Counted from the first letter of the stretch, positions 1 through 10,300 are shown. The stretch: 64,000 nucleotides of DNA from an uncultured Bacteroidales bacterium (GCA_902782245.1 CACZMI010000001.1:124001-188000); one strand, 5' to 3'. The notes: generated by a model not told the origin, from the letters alone. Numbers and translations are program-made.

Positions 1-3000
1 CTGGGTTACCTGCGTGCGGTTGGAGAGGACGGGTATGGTCTCCTCCATTCCGTCACTGTGACCCTGAGTCTGGGCGGTAAGGCGATAGGTTACGGCGGTA
101 AGTCCATTGGGCACGTTTATGGTGAATGCGGTGCTGGCGCTGCCTCCTGCAGGTACGGTTATGTTCTTGCGGCCAGAGCCCTGGATTATGCCAAGCGTCT
201 TGCCTGTTACGGCATCAGTCATGGTCATGGTTACCGTGGCGGCGGCGCTCTTTTCCATAAGGTTGCTTACCTTGACGGTAAACTCCATGCGGTCGCCCTC
301 ACGCAGGAATCTGGGCGATGCAGGCTCCACCATTATCAGTTTGCGGGTTACGAGCGTGGTGTCAAACATAGCGGTCTGGAGCGAGTCCGTGAATGACAGG
401 CCACGCACTCTCCACTCGGTAAGCAGTTGCGGACTAATGAACTGTACCGATGCCTTTCCCGTGGAGTCTGTCACTATGTATCGGAACAAGCCGGTGGGAT
501 TCAAGTCAGTGCGCAGTGCTGCCGTCTGGTCAGCGGTTGATTCCAGGGCAGACTCTTCCAGCATTGCTCCGTAAGCCATCGATGCATTGGCAGCACCGCG
601 CAGACGCATCTGTGAGTTACTACCCGGTTCTCCAGAGTCAAAGACAATATCAAGTCCTGACACCCTACCCTGAAGTGCCTCATCGACAGTGGTTATGCCC
701 AGGTCTAACAGGGTCTCCTCCAAGCCATTGTCTATTCCGGTTTGCCTGCTCAGAGCAGATGACTTGGAATATCTCTTGACCCTACCAAGCATATCTGTCC
801 TAAGAATATTGTAGCGGAACGGGTCTATCAGTATACCTGTCACGGCACGCTTGCCCCTGTATTCATACTTATTGTCCAATCTGTAATCCCGATACTCATA
901 CAATCGGGTGTAGTAGAACTGATCGTTCAGCAACACGCTGCCTCCCACATATTTGGGGCTGAACGGTTGGAGCATAAAGGCGTTGTAACCGTATACATCA
1001 AGTGCGCGGTCATACATATCCAGCATGATGGCGGCCTTTACGGGATTCCCCTCCCAATCGGTGATGCGCAGATTCCACTCCTCGGCAATATCGGGTTCCA
1101 ACAGGCTGCGGAAAGTTGTGAGTTCCATCTTAAGCTGGTGCTCTCTTTCCGGTACCTCAAACGTATATGAGGTGTTCTCCGTCACGCCCTCATAAACAAC
1201 TGCGCAACTTACGGCAAAGTAGCCTTTAAGTTCCGGAGTTACAGGTATGCTCAGAACTTGCTGACGTCCGTCTGATTCCAGCATGCCGCGTCTTACCAGG
1301 CCGTATTTGTTCTCTATAAAGTAGTGTATCACAGAGCCTTTGCGGCTGTTGCCCAGACGCAGTACGGCGGTATCGCCCAACTCTACCTTATTGCGTGAGC
1401 CGTTGCCGGATAACGACCACAGTAATGACCCGGGCTTTACAAAACCGTAGTCATCTTCACGGCACAGTGTTATATCCGAATGGGATTCAGCGACTCCATC
1501 CGAACTTACGGTTATGCGGTATACGCCCGATGTCAGATTGTCCAGCATAAGGTCACCCGATTCCGGGTCATCGCGGTCAAACGGCACTACGCCGTCAAAC
1601 ACCACGCTCTCTGTTATGTTATCGCCGTTAAAGTCAAAGTCATAACGGGGGAATTTTTCCTTAAGATGAAGGTTATCGGCCGCCTGTGCCAGATACTTGG
1701 GGTCATCAATATCAAAAGGAAGCGGCAATCCCGGTTCCTCAAGCCAGCCCAGTCTGGAAACCTTTACGTTTATACGGCCCGATACCCGACCGTTGTCGGA
1801 CTGGAGAGCAAAATGTAGCGTCTTTACTCCATCGGCGGGTATTGTCCCGTCACCCGACAGAATGAATACTCTACGCCCGGGTTTCTGTGAAGCACTCAGG
1901 TTGAGGGATGCTTCATGAGTCTCGCCGTTTATATCGGTCACAATGGCATTCACATAGATACGGCTTGATGCCTCCACCATCATATCTGACGGTACGCTGA
2001 ATGTGAAACTGAATGTTCCCTGGTCCGATGTGTTTACGGTATCGGAACCCACTCTTATATAACCGCGGTCATCGGGCAGACAGAAACGGTGGAATGAGTA
2101 GGGACTGGCTCCGGCATAGCACTGCACGGTGGCGCTGTCCAACGGTACACCGGTATAAGTCATGGCGCGACCTGTTACGGTAATGGGGCTATCGAATGAG
2201 GCATCATCCCTGAATTCATCCATGCTGACCTGGAACTTGGGTTGGCGGAATGACTCGACGTTTATCTGTATCCACCCGCTGTAGGTCTCAGCCGGATAAT
2301 CCTGCTCCGCCCTGAGGCTGAGTTTTCCGGGCATATAGTTGTCCGGGATATGGTATGTACCGCAGAAAACGCCCATTTCATCGGTGGTGAAGGTTCCCAC
2401 AAACTTCTCCTCACGGCTACCCATGGCATAAACCTTTACTTTCTCATCGGCCATAACCACTGCCCTCTCACCGTATTTGTTGTACAGTACTCCGTTAAAC
2501 TGTACCGAGTCACCGGGCAGATAGGTATATCGGTCCGTATATAGATGCAGGTAACTGTGAGAATCCGGCATATCACTTCGCCAGGGTAAGTAGAATGAGT
2601 CATTACCGCGGTTGGCGCCAGCCTCAAGTTCCAGCCTGTAACGGTTGTTGTTATAGTTCTCCAGCAATATGACACCGTCTTTATCGGTGATACCGCTTGT
2701 TACCACCTGTACCATGTCACCCTGATTGTTCAGTCTCCACAACGTATACTTGCAGTCAGGTATGGGCTTACCTGTACGGGTATTGACAGCCACTCCGTAC
2801 ACTGTACCGTTGTTCTGGACCATACGGACGAACTTTATACCGTTGCACTCAACATAACGGTATGCAATACAGTCTCCTCTACCAAAATAAGGACCTGTGG
2901 ACACCATCAGATAATAGCTGCCCTGCATAACGGGCGGAATGGTAATCATGGTAGGATGCTCCATATAATCAACCGGATCATTCACATGCATACTCCATTC

Positions 3001-4272
3001 CGATACAACATTGCACTGATTTATCTGGGATAGCAGAGTCTCCTCATCACCGCCCCTGAACTCACCGGGAACCTCTACAACCTTTATGTACAGGGTGCTG
3101 ACATTACGGTAATTCACGATAGCGATGTTGCGTTCTCCCGGAAGGAATTCAGCGGCAGCCTCAAAATCTACCGTCTTACGCTCTATCTCCATCTTTATGG
3201 CCATACACTCCAGGGCGCCCTCGCTCTTGGGCCATTTTTTCTGGGCGGCCAGGCAGATATCATGCGCCTGACGGTTAAGGGATGCAGCCTTTTCATCGGA
3301 CATCATTGATTTGTTGTCCTCTATCTTGCGGGCTGCCATGCTGTAGAACAGGGTGCTGAACTTGACTTTCTTGGTATAGGATTCGGCAAGTGCTACAGTA
3401 CCCTTGAGCCACTCCTCATCATTGCGGTCCCACTTGCCGTCATTGTCCAGATAACTGTTAAGCACCTGCATGCGGCGTATATCTATGGTGCAGCGTATAT
3501 TAGGCTTGGCGGCAAAATTATTGTTTACCAGACGGCGCAGCACATAAAACTGCCACAGGTCGGGGTCATCGGGCGTAAGGCCGCGGGTGGCCTCCAGAAA
3601 ATCTCTCATGCTGCCGTACAGGCGCTCATCATCCAGGAACTTTTTCTTGCCCATGGGCAGACGGTAATCAGTTATGAGCATCACGGCGTGATCGGCCAGC
3701 ATGTCAACCAGCAGCGGGCGCAGTTTCTGACCAGCCTTGTTACCTCCCGGGAAGAACTCCTCATAGAAACCGGAGCCCACATCGCCCGCCAGATTGATGG
3801 ACTGGTCCAGATGGTAGCAGATGGTATCACATATCATACGGGCAGTCCAATGCTGGAGCTGCGGATTCTGGTCATCCTGAGGCAACGAACGCGAAATGTT
3901 GTATTTGTTACGTTCCCAATAGGTCATGTATCCTTTGGCCAGGAAAGCGTGACACAGGGCCTGGTGCTCCTGTACCTTGAGTGTAGGCAGCAAGGTATTG
4001 AAAAGGTCTATACCATCCAGTATGGATTTCTCGTCATAAGTCTGCCGGACCCGGGTCAGGTAAACGGCAGCCTTGAGCATCTGGCGTCCGTCATTATTCT
4101 TGGCCGCCATATCCCATATATTGTTAATCTCCTTTGCGGCACTCTCGGGAAGGTCCTGTTCTATTAATTGTTCCACCTTCTTCCAGGCACGGCCGTACTT
4201 GTCCGCGCTGGCAGTTGCAGTAGTCAGTGTCATAATGATAATCAGAAGTGTTATTTTACAAAGGTGTCTCAT
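1..4272 (-). CDS. Alpha-2-macroglobulin family protein, N-terminal 1424 residues (3' end outside window)
   Basis: The reading frame is open from an ATG at 4272 to the window edge. Residues 1-23 form a Sec signal peptide ending ATASA. The N-terminal part is helical and TPR-like (about 25-370). It is followed by beta-rich macroglobulin-like domains with the phrases typical of bacterial A2M proteins, such as TDRYIYLPGDSVQFNGVLY near residue 580. Such proteins are thought to act in the periplasm or on the outer membrane as protease traps or in envelope defence. Near residues 1194-1226 sits a TonB-receptor plug-like segment (VDEALQGRVSGLDIV, then GEPGSNSQMRLRG). The thioester region, if present, lies beyond the window. 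The family call is confident; the function is inferred. Confidence 0.85.
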   Translation of the reverse strand, partial: MRHLCKITLLIIIMTLTTATASADKYGRAWKKVEQLIEQDLPESAAKEINNIWDMAAKNNDGRQMLKAAVYLTRVRQTYDEKSILDGIDLFNTLLPTLKVQEHQALCHAFLAKGYMTYWERNKYNISRSLPQDDQNPQLQHWTARMICDTICYHLDQSINLAGDVGSGFYEEFFPGGNKAGQKLRPLLVDMLADHAVMLITDYRLPMGKKKFLDDERLYGSMRDFLEATRGLTPDDPDLWQFYVLRRLVNNNFAAKPNIRCTIDIRRMQVLNSYLDNDGKWDRNDEEWLKGTVALAESYTKKVKFSTLFYSMAARKIEDNKSMMSDEKAASLNRQAHDICLAAQKKWPKSEGALECMAIKMEIERKTVDFEAAAEFLPGERNIAIVNYRNVSTLYIKVVEVPGEFRGGDEETLLSQINQCNVVSEWSMHVNDPVDYMEHPTMITIPPVMQGSYYLMVSTGPYFGRGDCIAYRYVECNGIKFVRMVQNNGTVYGVAVNTRTGKPIPDCKYTLWRLNNQGDMVQVVTSGITDKDGVILLENYNNNRYRLELEAGANRGNDSFYLPWRSDMPDSHSYLHLYTDRYTYLPGDSVQFNGVLYNKYGERAVVMADEKVKVYAMGSREEKFVGTFTTDEMGVFCGTYHIPDNYMPGKLSLRAEQDYPAETYSGWIQINVESFRQPKFQVSMDEFRDDASFDSPITVTGRAMTYTGVPLDSATVQCYAGASPYSFHRFCLPDDRGYIRVGSDTVNTSDQGTFSFTFSVPSDMMVEASSRIYVNAIVTDINGETHEASLNLSASQKPGRRVFILSGDGTIPADGVKTLHFALQSDNGRVSGRINVKVSRLGWLEEPGLPLPFDIDDPKYLAQAADNLHLKEKFPRYDFDFNGDNITESVVFDGVVPFDRDDPESGDLMLDNLTSGVYRITVSSDGVAESHSDITLCREDDYGFVKPGSLLWSLSGNGSRNKVELGDTAVLRLGNSRKGSVIHYFIENKYGLVRRGMLESDGRQQVLSIPVTPELKGYFAVSCAVVYEGVTENTSYTFEVPEREHQLKMELTTFRSLLEPDIAEEWNLRITDWEGNPVKAAIMLDMYDRALDVYGYNAFMLQPFSPKYVGGSVLLNDQFYYTRLYEYRDYRLDNKYEYRGKRAVTGILIDPFRYNILRTDMLGRVKRYSKSSALSRQTGIDNGLEETLLDLGITTVDEALQGRVSGLDIVFDSGEPGSNSQMRLRGAANASMAYGAMLEESALESTADQTAALRTDLNPTGLFRYIVTDSTGKASVQFISPQLLTEWRVRGLSFTDSLQTAMFDTTLVTRKLIMVEPASPRFLREGDRMEFTVKVSNLMEKSAAATVTMTMTDAVTGKTLGIIQGSGRKNITVPAGGSASTAFTINVPNGLTAVTYRLTAQTQGHSDGMEETIPVLSNRTQVTQ

Positions 4273-4299
4273 AATGCATTCAAATTAATGGTCCGCTGA

Positions 4300-4307
4300 C
4301 AAATATA
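4300..4307 (-). promoter_or_regulatory. Bacteroidetes -7 promoter element for the A2M gene
   Basis: Reads TATATTTG on the minus strand, an exact match to TAnnTTTG, 27 bases before the ATG. I see no convincing -33 TTTG at the usual 19-21 base spacing. Confidence 0.5.
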
Positions 4308-4312
4308 TAACG

Positions 4313-4343
4313 CAAAAACGCCCCGGTTAACAGCCAAGGCGTT
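4313..4343 (-). terminator. Intrinsic terminator after ruvB
   Basis: On the minus strand AACGCCTTGG pairs with CCGGGGCGTT (ten pairs, two of them G-U) around a seven-base loop, followed by a T tract. It closes the operon that ends with ruvB. Confidence 0.7.
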
Positions 4344-4358
4344 GCAAAAGCGCTGCAA

Positions 4359-5381
4359 TCAGTCAAACAGACCGCCGGATATGTTCTCGTAACGGGACCG
4401 GCCCAGATGCTTGTAGGCCAGGTCTGTCACCTCGCGTCCGCGGGGAGTACGTTTAAGGAATCCCTCCTGAATGAGGAAAGGCTCATAGACATCCTCTATG
4501 GTGCCGGCATCCTCACTCAGTGCTGTGGCTATGGTGCCGATGCCCACCGGACCGCCCTTGAACTTGTCAATGATGGTGGTAAGGATGCGGTTGTCAATCT
4601 CGTCCAGTCCGTACTTGTCTATGTTTAGCGCCTCAAGGGCGATATTGGCTATTGAAAGGGTTATGCGGCCCGATCCCCTTACCTGCGCAAAGTCACGCAC
4701 GCGGCGCAGCAGGGCATTGGCAATACGGGGCGTTCCGCGGCTGCGGCCGGCAATCTCGGCGGCTGCATCCACATCACAAGGTATGCCCAGGATCTTGGCT
4801 GAGCGGAGTATGATCTTCTGGAGAGTCTTTGCGTCGTAGTACTCCAGATGCATGTTGATACCGAACCTGGCTCTTAGAGGTGCCGTAAGCAAACCGCTGC
4901 GGGTAGTGGCACCTATGAGCGTGAACGGATTAAGGTCAATCTGTATGCTGCGGGCGCTGGGACCCTTGTCAATCATGATGTCTATGCGATAATCCTCCAT
5001 GGCCGAGTAGAGATACTCCTCGACCACAGGTGAAAGGCGGTGAATCTCATCGATAAAGAGCACATCCTTAGGCTCAAGTGAAGTAAGTATACCTGCCAGA
5101 TCACCCGGCTTGTCCAGCACCGGACCCGATGTAATCTTGAAGCCCACACCCAGCTCATTGGCTATGATGTTGCTAAGGGTTGTCTTGCCCAGTCCGGGAG
5201 GGCCGTGCAACAGGGTATGGTCAAGCGACTCGCCACGCTGGCGGGCAGCCTCAACAAAAACACGCAGGTTCTCAACAATCTTGCCCTGTCCGGCAAAATC
5301 GTCAAAGCTGAGCGGACGCAGAGCGTTATCCAGCTCCTTGTCGCTTGCCATCTGCTGCTGTCTTATATCAAACTCTTCCAT
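4359..5381 (-). CDS. ruvB: Holliday junction branch-migration ATPase RuvB
   Basis: A 340-residue AAA+ ATPase that drives branch migration of Holliday junctions together with RuvA during recombinational repair. Walker A is GPPGLGKT at 60-67 and Walker B is DEIH at 111-114. The sensor segment GATTRSG and the arginine-finger region LRARFG follow, and the C-terminal winged helix ([17 protein letters not shown]) is intact. Length and order are normal for RuvB. Its start overlaps the end of hisS by 19 bases, and it is the last gene of the operon before a terminator. Confidence 0.97.
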   Translation of the reverse strand: MEEFDIRQQQMASDKELDNALRPLSFDDFAGQGKIVENLRVFVEAARQRGESLDHTLLHGPPGLGKTTLSNIIANELGVGFKITSGPVLDKPGDLAGILTSLEPKDVLFIDEIHRLSPVVEEYLYSAMEDYRIDIMIDKGPSARSIQIDLNPFTLIGATTRSGLLTAPLRARFGINMHLEYYDAKTLQKIILRSAKILGIPCDVDAAAEIAGRSRGTPRIANALLRRVRDFAQVRGSGRITLSIANIALEALNIDKYGLDEIDNRILTTIIDKFKGGPVGIGTIATALSEDAGTIEDVYEPFLIQEGFLKRTPRGREVTDLAYKHLGRSRYENISGGLFD

Positions 5382-6718
5382 AATGAGTCGGCGCTGACCA
5401 GAGTCTGCTCACCTGATTCCATATTCTTGAGTGTGACTTTACCCTCAGCCAGTTCATTGCTACCCACGATTGCAACGTAGGGAACAGCGTTTGCATTGGC
5501 GTATGACATCTGTTTCTTCATCTTGGCTGCATCGGGATATATCTCGGCCGATACCCCATTGGCGCGGAGTTGTGAAAGCAGTCCCATGCAGAACTGAGCC
5601 TCATCGGCACCCAGATTCAGGAACAGCACCTTGACGCCGGTCTGAGTCTCCTTGGGATACAGGTCCAGCTGGTTGAGCACGTCATAGATACGGTCAGCAC
5701 CAAACGATATGCCCACGCCGCTAACACCCGGAAGTCCGAATATGCCGGTCAGGTTATCGTAACGTCCGCCGCCGCTGATAGAGCCAATCTCAACGTCAAG
5801 TGCCTTTACCTCAAAGATGGCACCGGTGTAGTAGTTGAGACCGCGGGCCAGGGTCAGGTCAAGCTCCAACTGATTGTTTAGGCCCAGTTTTGTGGCGCCG
5901 TCCAGAATGAAACGGCACTCCTCCACTCCCTTCAGGCCGGTCTCGCTGCCGGCCAGAACGGTGGCAATGGTATCCAGTTTCTCACTGTTGGAGCCGGTCA
6001 GTTTGATTATGGGCTGCAGTTTGTCTATGGCATCCTGCGGCAGACCCTTATCGGCCAACTCTGCGTTCACACCGTCCAGACCTATCTTGTCAAGCTTGTC
6101 AATTGCAACGGTTATATCCACAATCTTATCGGATTGACCGATGGATTCTGCTATTCCGGCCAGTATCTTGCGGTTGTTCAGCTTGATTGCCACACGGACA
6201 CCGAACTTGCTGAACACCATATCTATCATCTGGATAAGCTCTATCTCATAGAGCAATGAGTCACTGCCCACAACATCGGCGTCACACTGGTAGAACTCGC
6301 GGTAACGACCCTTCTGGGGGCGGTCGGCACGCCATACGGGCTGTATCTGGAATCTTTTGAAGGGAAACTGAAGCTCCTCACGGTGCATCACCACGAAGCG
6401 TGCGAATGGTACTGTGAGATCGTAGCGGAGACCTTTTTCGCAGAACTTGGACGCAAGTTTAAGACTGTTGCGTGACAGCAGCTCCTCATCAGTCAGGCCA
6501 CTCATGTAATCACCTGAGTTCTGAATCTTGAACAGGAGCTTATCACCCTCCTCGCCGTACTTACCCATCAAGGTGGAGAGATTCTCCATGGACGGGGTCT
6601 CTATCTGGCTGTAGCCGAACAGGCGGAACACTCCGCGTATGGTATCAAAGATATAGTTACGGCGCGCCATCTCCACCGGAGTGAAGTCACGCGTGCCTTT
6701 GGGGATTGACGGTTTCAT
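5363..6718 (-). CDS. hisS: Histidine--tRNA ligase
   Basis: A 451-residue class II aminoacyl-tRNA synthetase that charges tRNA-His in the cytoplasm. Motif 2 is visible around residues 122-147 ([19 protein letters not shown]). The histidine-specific segment [14 protein letters not shown], then GGGRYDNL and motif 3 [11 protein letters not shown] follow. The C-terminal 90 residues form the anticodon-binding domain. It lies six bases after the zinc-peptidase gene and overlaps ruvB. Nothing unusual is seen. Confidence 0.97.
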   Translation of the reverse strand: MKPSIPKGTRDFTPVEMARRNYIFDTIRGVFRLFGYSQIETPSMENLSTLMGKYGEEGDKLLFKIQNSGDYMSGLTDEELLSRNSLKLASKFCEKGLRYDLTVPFARFVVMHREELQFPFKRFQIQPVWRADRPQKGRYREFYQCDADVVGSDSLLYEIELIQMIDMVFSKFGVRVAIKLNNRKILAGIAESIGQSDKIVDITVAIDKLDKIGLDGVNAELADKGLPQDAIDKLQPIIKLTGSNSEKLDTIATVLAGSETGLKGVEECRFILDGATKLGLNNQLELDLTLARGLNYYTGAIFEVKALDVEIGSISGGGRYDNLTGIFGLPGVSGVGISFGADRIYDVLNQLDLYPKETQTGVKVLFLNLGADEAQFCMGLLSQLRANGVSAEIYPDAAKMKKQMSYANANAVPYVAIVGSNELAEGKVTLKNMESGEQTLVSADSLWKSLI

Positions 6719-6724
6719 AGTGTA

Positions 6725-7432
6725 TCAGCGTCTTCTTGATAAGTAAATCATTATGTAATAAACCAATGTGCCCAGCGAGCTGACAGCTGCCACCACATAG
6801 GTATATGCGGCTGCCTTGAGTGAATCCTGTGCAGCTTTCATAGTCTCGCTGTCATTATGGCTGGTATGCTTTATCCAGGCCAATGCACGACTGCTGGCAT
6901 CAATCTCCACCGGCAGCGTGACAAAACTGAACAGCGTGGTCAGGGCAAACAGTACAATTCCCGCAAGCAGGATTCCGGGGAACGCCTCAACCATAAGTAT
7001 GCCGGCCAGAAGTACCCAAGTCACAATCTGTGACGAGAACTGAACTACGGGTACCAGCGCAGAGCGCATCTTTACGGGAGCATATTGCCGGGCGTGCTGT
7101 ACTGCGTGTCCGCACTCATGGGCGGCTACTGCTGCGGCCATCATACTGCGACCATAGTAGACATCCTTGCTCAGGTTGACGGTGTTGGTCTCAGGGTTAT
7201 AGTGGTCTGTGAGTTTTCCCTCCACGCATGTTACCTTCACGTTGTTTATTCCGTGGTCGGCAAGCATACGGCAGGCTACATCATAACCGCTGCTTCCGTC
7301 ACGGGTGGGAATACCCGAGTACTTCTTGAACTTGCGGTTAAGATTGCCCTGTACGGAATAGCTCAGGATGGCTATGAATATGAACAGGATCCAGTAGAAC
7401 GCATACGGCGTCATGGGCTCTTCTACCATCAT
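6725..7432 (-). CDS. Membrane zinc metallopeptidase, YugP/Zn-peptidase-2 family
   Basis: A 235-residue integral membrane protein with a zinc-binding HEXXH-type motif (HECGHAVQHA) following VAAHECG. It has an N-terminal membrane helix (FYWILFIFIAILSYS) and further hydrophobic segments after the active site. This matches the YugP-like family of neutral zinc metallopeptidases, whose substrates are not known to me. The start overlaps purA by four bases (ATGA), so translation is probably coupled. An internal ATG six codons later is an alternative start. Confidence 0.85.
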   Translation of the reverse strand: MMVEEPMTPYAFYWILFIFIAILSYSVQGNLNRKFKKYSGIPTRDGSSGYDVACRMLADHGINNVKVTCVEGKLTDHYNPETNTVNLSKDVYYGRSMMAAAVAAHECGHAVQHARQYAPVKMRSALVPVVQFSSQIVTWVLLAGILMVEAFPGILLAGIVLFALTTLFSFVTLPVEIDASSRALAWIKHTSHNDSETMKAAQDSLKAAAYTYVVAAVSSLGTLVYYIMIYLSRRR

Positions 7433-8706
7433 TTCTCGCGTACGATTGTCTGGTGGCGGTCAGGACCTACCGATACGATTGATACCGGAGTCTCCAGATA
7501 CTCCTCCAGGAAAGTTATGTAATTGTTGAACTCCTCGGGGAACTCATCCTCATCCTTTACCTTGGTCAGGTCTGTCTTCCAACCGGGCAACTCCTCATAG
7601 ATGGGCTCTACACCCTCGCAGTCAAACGGGAACTCATCGGTCTGGGTTCCGTCGGGCAGCTTGTAAGCCACGCAGGCCTTGATGGTGGGGAATGTATCCA
7701 GTACGTCGCTCTTCATCAGGATCAGGTCGGTAACGCCGTTCAGGCGAACTGCATAGCGCAGAGCTACCAGGTCAACCCAACCGCAGCGGCGGCGACGGCC
7801 TGTAACAGCACCGAACTCATGACCGCGGTCTGAAAGAGCCTCGCCGTCCTTGTCAAACAACTCAGTGGGGAACGGACCGCTCCCCACGCGTGTGCAGTAG
7901 GCCTTCATGATACCGTAAACCTTACCGATGTTACGCGGGGCAACACCCAGACCCGTGCAAGCGCCGGCGCATATGGTGTTGGATGATGTAACAAACGGAT
8001 ATGAGCCAAAGTCAATGTCCAGCATCGTGCCCTGAGCACCCTCACAAAGGATGGTCTTACCCTCCTTGAGCAGGTTAGCCACGAAATGCTCGCTGTCCAC
8101 GAACTTGAACTGCTTCATATACTCTATGCCCTCACGCCATGCCTTCTCAAGCGGAGCCAGGTCATACTCAAAGTTCAGGCTCTTGAGTGTGCGCTCGTGT
8201 GCGGCACGTGCAGCAGCATAACGCTCCTCAAAGTCGGGACGCAGCAGGTCACCCACGCGTACGCCTGTGCGAGCCACCTTGTCGGTGTATGTGGGGCCGA
8301 TGCCTCTACCTGTAGTACCTACCTTGCTTGAGCCTTTGGATGCCTCAAGTGCGCTGTCCAGAAGACGGTGTGTAGGCAGAATCAAATGTGCTTTCTTGGA
8401 TATGAGCAGACGGTTCTTCAGGTCAATGCCTGCAGCCTCAAGTGACTCGGCCTCGGCCTTGAACAGAGCGGCATCCAGCACCATACCGTTACCTATAATG
8501 TTCTGTTTGTTGCCCTGGAACACTCCTGACGGAATGGACTTGAGCACAAACTTCTTGTCATCGAAAATCAGTGTATGACCGGCATTGGGACCTCCCTGAA
8601 AACGTGCCACCACATCATAACGCGGTGTGAGCACATCCACAACCTTACCCTTGCCTTCATCACCCCATTGCAGTCCCAGAAGGACATCAATCTTTTCTGT
8701 TTTCAT
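7429..8706 (-). CDS. purA: Adenylosuccinate synthetase
   Basis: A 425-residue enzyme that joins IMP and aspartate using GTP, the first step from IMP to AMP. The N-terminal GTP loop GLQWGDEGKGKVVD (about 10-23) and the GGPNAGHT segment are present, as are GRGIGPTYTDK and the C-terminal GPDRHQTI. Length is normal. It overlaps the Fur-like gene upstream and the zinc peptidase downstream by four bases each. Confidence 0.97.
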   Translation of the reverse strand: MKTEKIDVLLGLQWGDEGKGKVVDVLTPRYDVVARFQGGPNAGHTLIFDDKKFVLKSIPSGVFQGNKQNIIGNGMVLDAALFKAEAESLEAAGIDLKNRLLISKKAHLILPTHRLLDSALEASKGSSKVGTTGRGIGPTYTDKVARTGVRVGDLLRPDFEERYAAARAAHERTLKSLNFEYDLAPLEKAWREGIEYMKQFKFVDSEHFVANLLKEGKTILCEGAQGTMLDIDFGSYPFVTSSNTICAGACTGLGVAPRNIGKVYGIMKAYCTRVGSGPFPTELFDKDGEALSDRGHEFGAVTGRRRRCGWVDLVALRYAVRLNGVTDLILMKSDVLDTFPTIKACVAYKLPDGTQTDEFPFDCEGVEPIYEELPGWKTDLTKVKDEDEFPEEFNNYITFLEEYLETPVSIVSVGPDRHQTIVREK

Positions 8707-9197
8707 TTCTTGTCTTTATCTTTTTTATTCAACCTGTTCTGTTTCCGTTTAAGGTCTGCGGTACATTTGCCGCACAACCCGTATATGTTCAGCACCCAAC
8801 CGGTAGCAACGAAACGGCGGGTACGCAACTGTGCAATCTGACGGCGGACCTTGTCGCCGCTCATCTCGGTGGTCTTGCCGCACGCATTGCATATAAGGCG
8901 TATTGTGCCTCTGCTCTTGTCAGTCCTTTCATAGAAGATTGAATCCTCCTGAAAGACCTTGCGCACCAGGCCCGCCTCCTCAAACAGTTTGAGGTTATTG
9001 TAGACGGTGGCGCGGCTTACCCTGAGACGTCCCTTGCCCGACATCATCTCCGACAACTCATCGGCCTGCAGAGCGGCATCGGTCTGGTAAATGGCCTCAA
9101 GCAGTGCGTTCCGCTCAGGGGTGTTCCTCAAGGAGTTGAGGTGCAGATAATCGGCCAGATTCTGACGTGCCTGGCTCAGTCCGTCCGCTTTATCCAT
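8703..9197 (-). CDS. Fur-family transcriptional regulator lacking the histidine sensing site
   Basis: A 164-residue protein with the Fur-type winged helix (LRVSRATVYNNLKLFEEAGLVRKV, about 58-81). Both structural zinc CxxC pairs are kept (C103/C106 and C142/C145). The His-rich cluster that normally precedes the first CxxC is replaced by RTDKSRGTIRL, and the protein has a single histidine (H19). It therefore cannot build the canonical Fur/Zur/PerR metal-sensing sites. It ends in a lysine-rich tail and is translationally coupled to purA, so a role linked to purine or iron balance is possible but unproven. Confidence 0.85.
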   Translation of the reverse strand: MDKADGLSQARQNLADYLHLNSLRNTPERNALLEAIYQTDAALQADELSEMMSGKGRLRVSRATVYNNLKLFEEAGLVRKVFQEDSIFYERTDKSRGTIRLICNACGKTTEMSGDKVRRQIAQLRTRRFVATGWVLNIYGLCGKCTADLKRKQNRLNKKDKDKK

Positions 9198-9750
9198 TCT
9201 GCCCGTCCAGCCTTTCCAGAACCGCCTTGGCCGCCTGAGCGCACATTATGTCCTTACCGCTTACGGCTGCCGCAGCCTGGTCCCTGAGTTCCTGCACATA
9301 ACGCTGGCCCATCTCGCGCCCCCCACGCAGCAGATGTGCAAGCGTGAGGAATCCGCAATACCGGGTCATCGCATTATCGGAGGCAATCCAACGGAATGCC
9401 GTTTCCGATGCTCCCTGCATCCGGCTGAAGAGATACATTGAGCACGCTTCAGCCAGATCGGGATATTCTATCTGTTCCACCCATAGATCCGCCATGTCGG
9501 ACATGAACAGGTCCTGGGGATAAATCAACGCCGCCAGTATCCGGCATTCGCGGACATCCTCTTTCCAGAGAGCAGCCGCAAGTTCCGGGCTCTTTTCAAA
9601 CTCCTTTGCTATCTCCTTGAGTGCGGGTAAGCCTACCCCGAAATTCAGTTTGTAACCCATGCCGGCTTTCCTCATATCGGCCGATGCAATGCCGTTCATG
9701 GTAAGCCGCAGTTTCCGCTTTATTTCAAGAACACTCTCCTGAACAGTCAT
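9190..9750 (-). CDS. DNA alkylation repair family protein (AlkD-like)
   Basis: A 186-residue all-helical protein resembling the short AlkD-like HEAT-repeat family of Bacteroidetes. GMGYKLNFGVGLPALKEIAKEF near the N terminus and VRECRILAALIYPQDLF are typical phrases. AlkD proteins bind and excise bulky alkylated bases with repeated helical hairpins; whether this short member is a glycosylase is unknown. It overlaps the Fur-like gene by eight bases and sits in the same operon. Confidence 0.75.
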   Translation of the reverse strand: MTVQESVLEIKRKLRLTMNGIASADMRKAGMGYKLNFGVGLPALKEIAKEFEKSPELAAALWKEDVRECRILAALIYPQDLFMSDMADLWVEQIEYPDLAEACSMYLFSRMQGASETAFRWIASDNAMTRYCGFLTLAHLLRGGREMGQRYVQELRDQAAAAVSGKDIMCAQAAKAVLERLDGQNG

Positions 9751-9774
9751 GTTAGAGTTTTGTCAGAGCTGTTG

Positions 9775-10203
9775 TCACTTGGCAAGTAGGCGTTTCTTAT
9801 ACTGGTGAGGTGCCTCACCCTTTTCCTTGAAGAATGCAGCGTAGAAAGACTGACGGTTGGCAAAACCCGCCATGCCTCCTATCTCATCCATTGTAAGATC
9901 CAGGTAACGTTTGTCAACGAGCATATTTGCCGCATCACGTATCCTGAACTCGTTCACCAGACTGGAATAGTTCATTCCGAATCTTGAATTGATCACAGCC
10001 GACAGATATCTGGGATTTGTCTTGAGATCCTCGGCCAGCTGTTTGGCAGAATAGTTGGGATCGCGGTACTTTTTCTGTGCCACGATGATGGTCAGAATCC
10101 CGTCATAGAGTTCATCTGCCAGTTCTGCACGGATAAGACCGCGGTAATCTGCTTCCTTGGCGGCCTTTTCCCTGATTTTGTAAGGTTTCTGATTTGTTTC
10201 CAT
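9775..10203 (-). CDS. AraC-type HTH regulator, small
   Basis: A 142-residue protein whose last about 95 residues form an AraC/XylS-type double helix-turn-helix. SAKQLAEDLKTNPRYLSAVIN gives the first HTH, and MDEIGGMAGFANRQSFYAAFFKEKGEAPHQYKK the second. The N-terminal 45 residues are charged and too short for a sugar-binding domain, so this is essentially a stand-alone DNA-binding protein. It is the first gene of the run towards ruvB, 24 bases before the AlkD-like gene, and diverges from dnaG. Targets are unknown. Confidence 0.85.
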   Translation of the reverse strand: METNQKPYKIREKAAKEADYRGLIRAELADELYDGILTIIVAQKKYRDPNYSAKQLAEDLKTNPRYLSAVINSRFGMNYSSLVNEFRIRDAANMLVDKRYLDLTMDEIGGMAGFANRQSFYAAFFKEKGEAPHQYKKRLLAK

Positions 10204-10300
10204 AAGGTCAGTTTACGTCCACAAAATAAATCATTTTCCTTCTAATATCAGTCATCGGAATGTCAATATTATTTAAAAAAAACACTGCGGAGTACACAGA

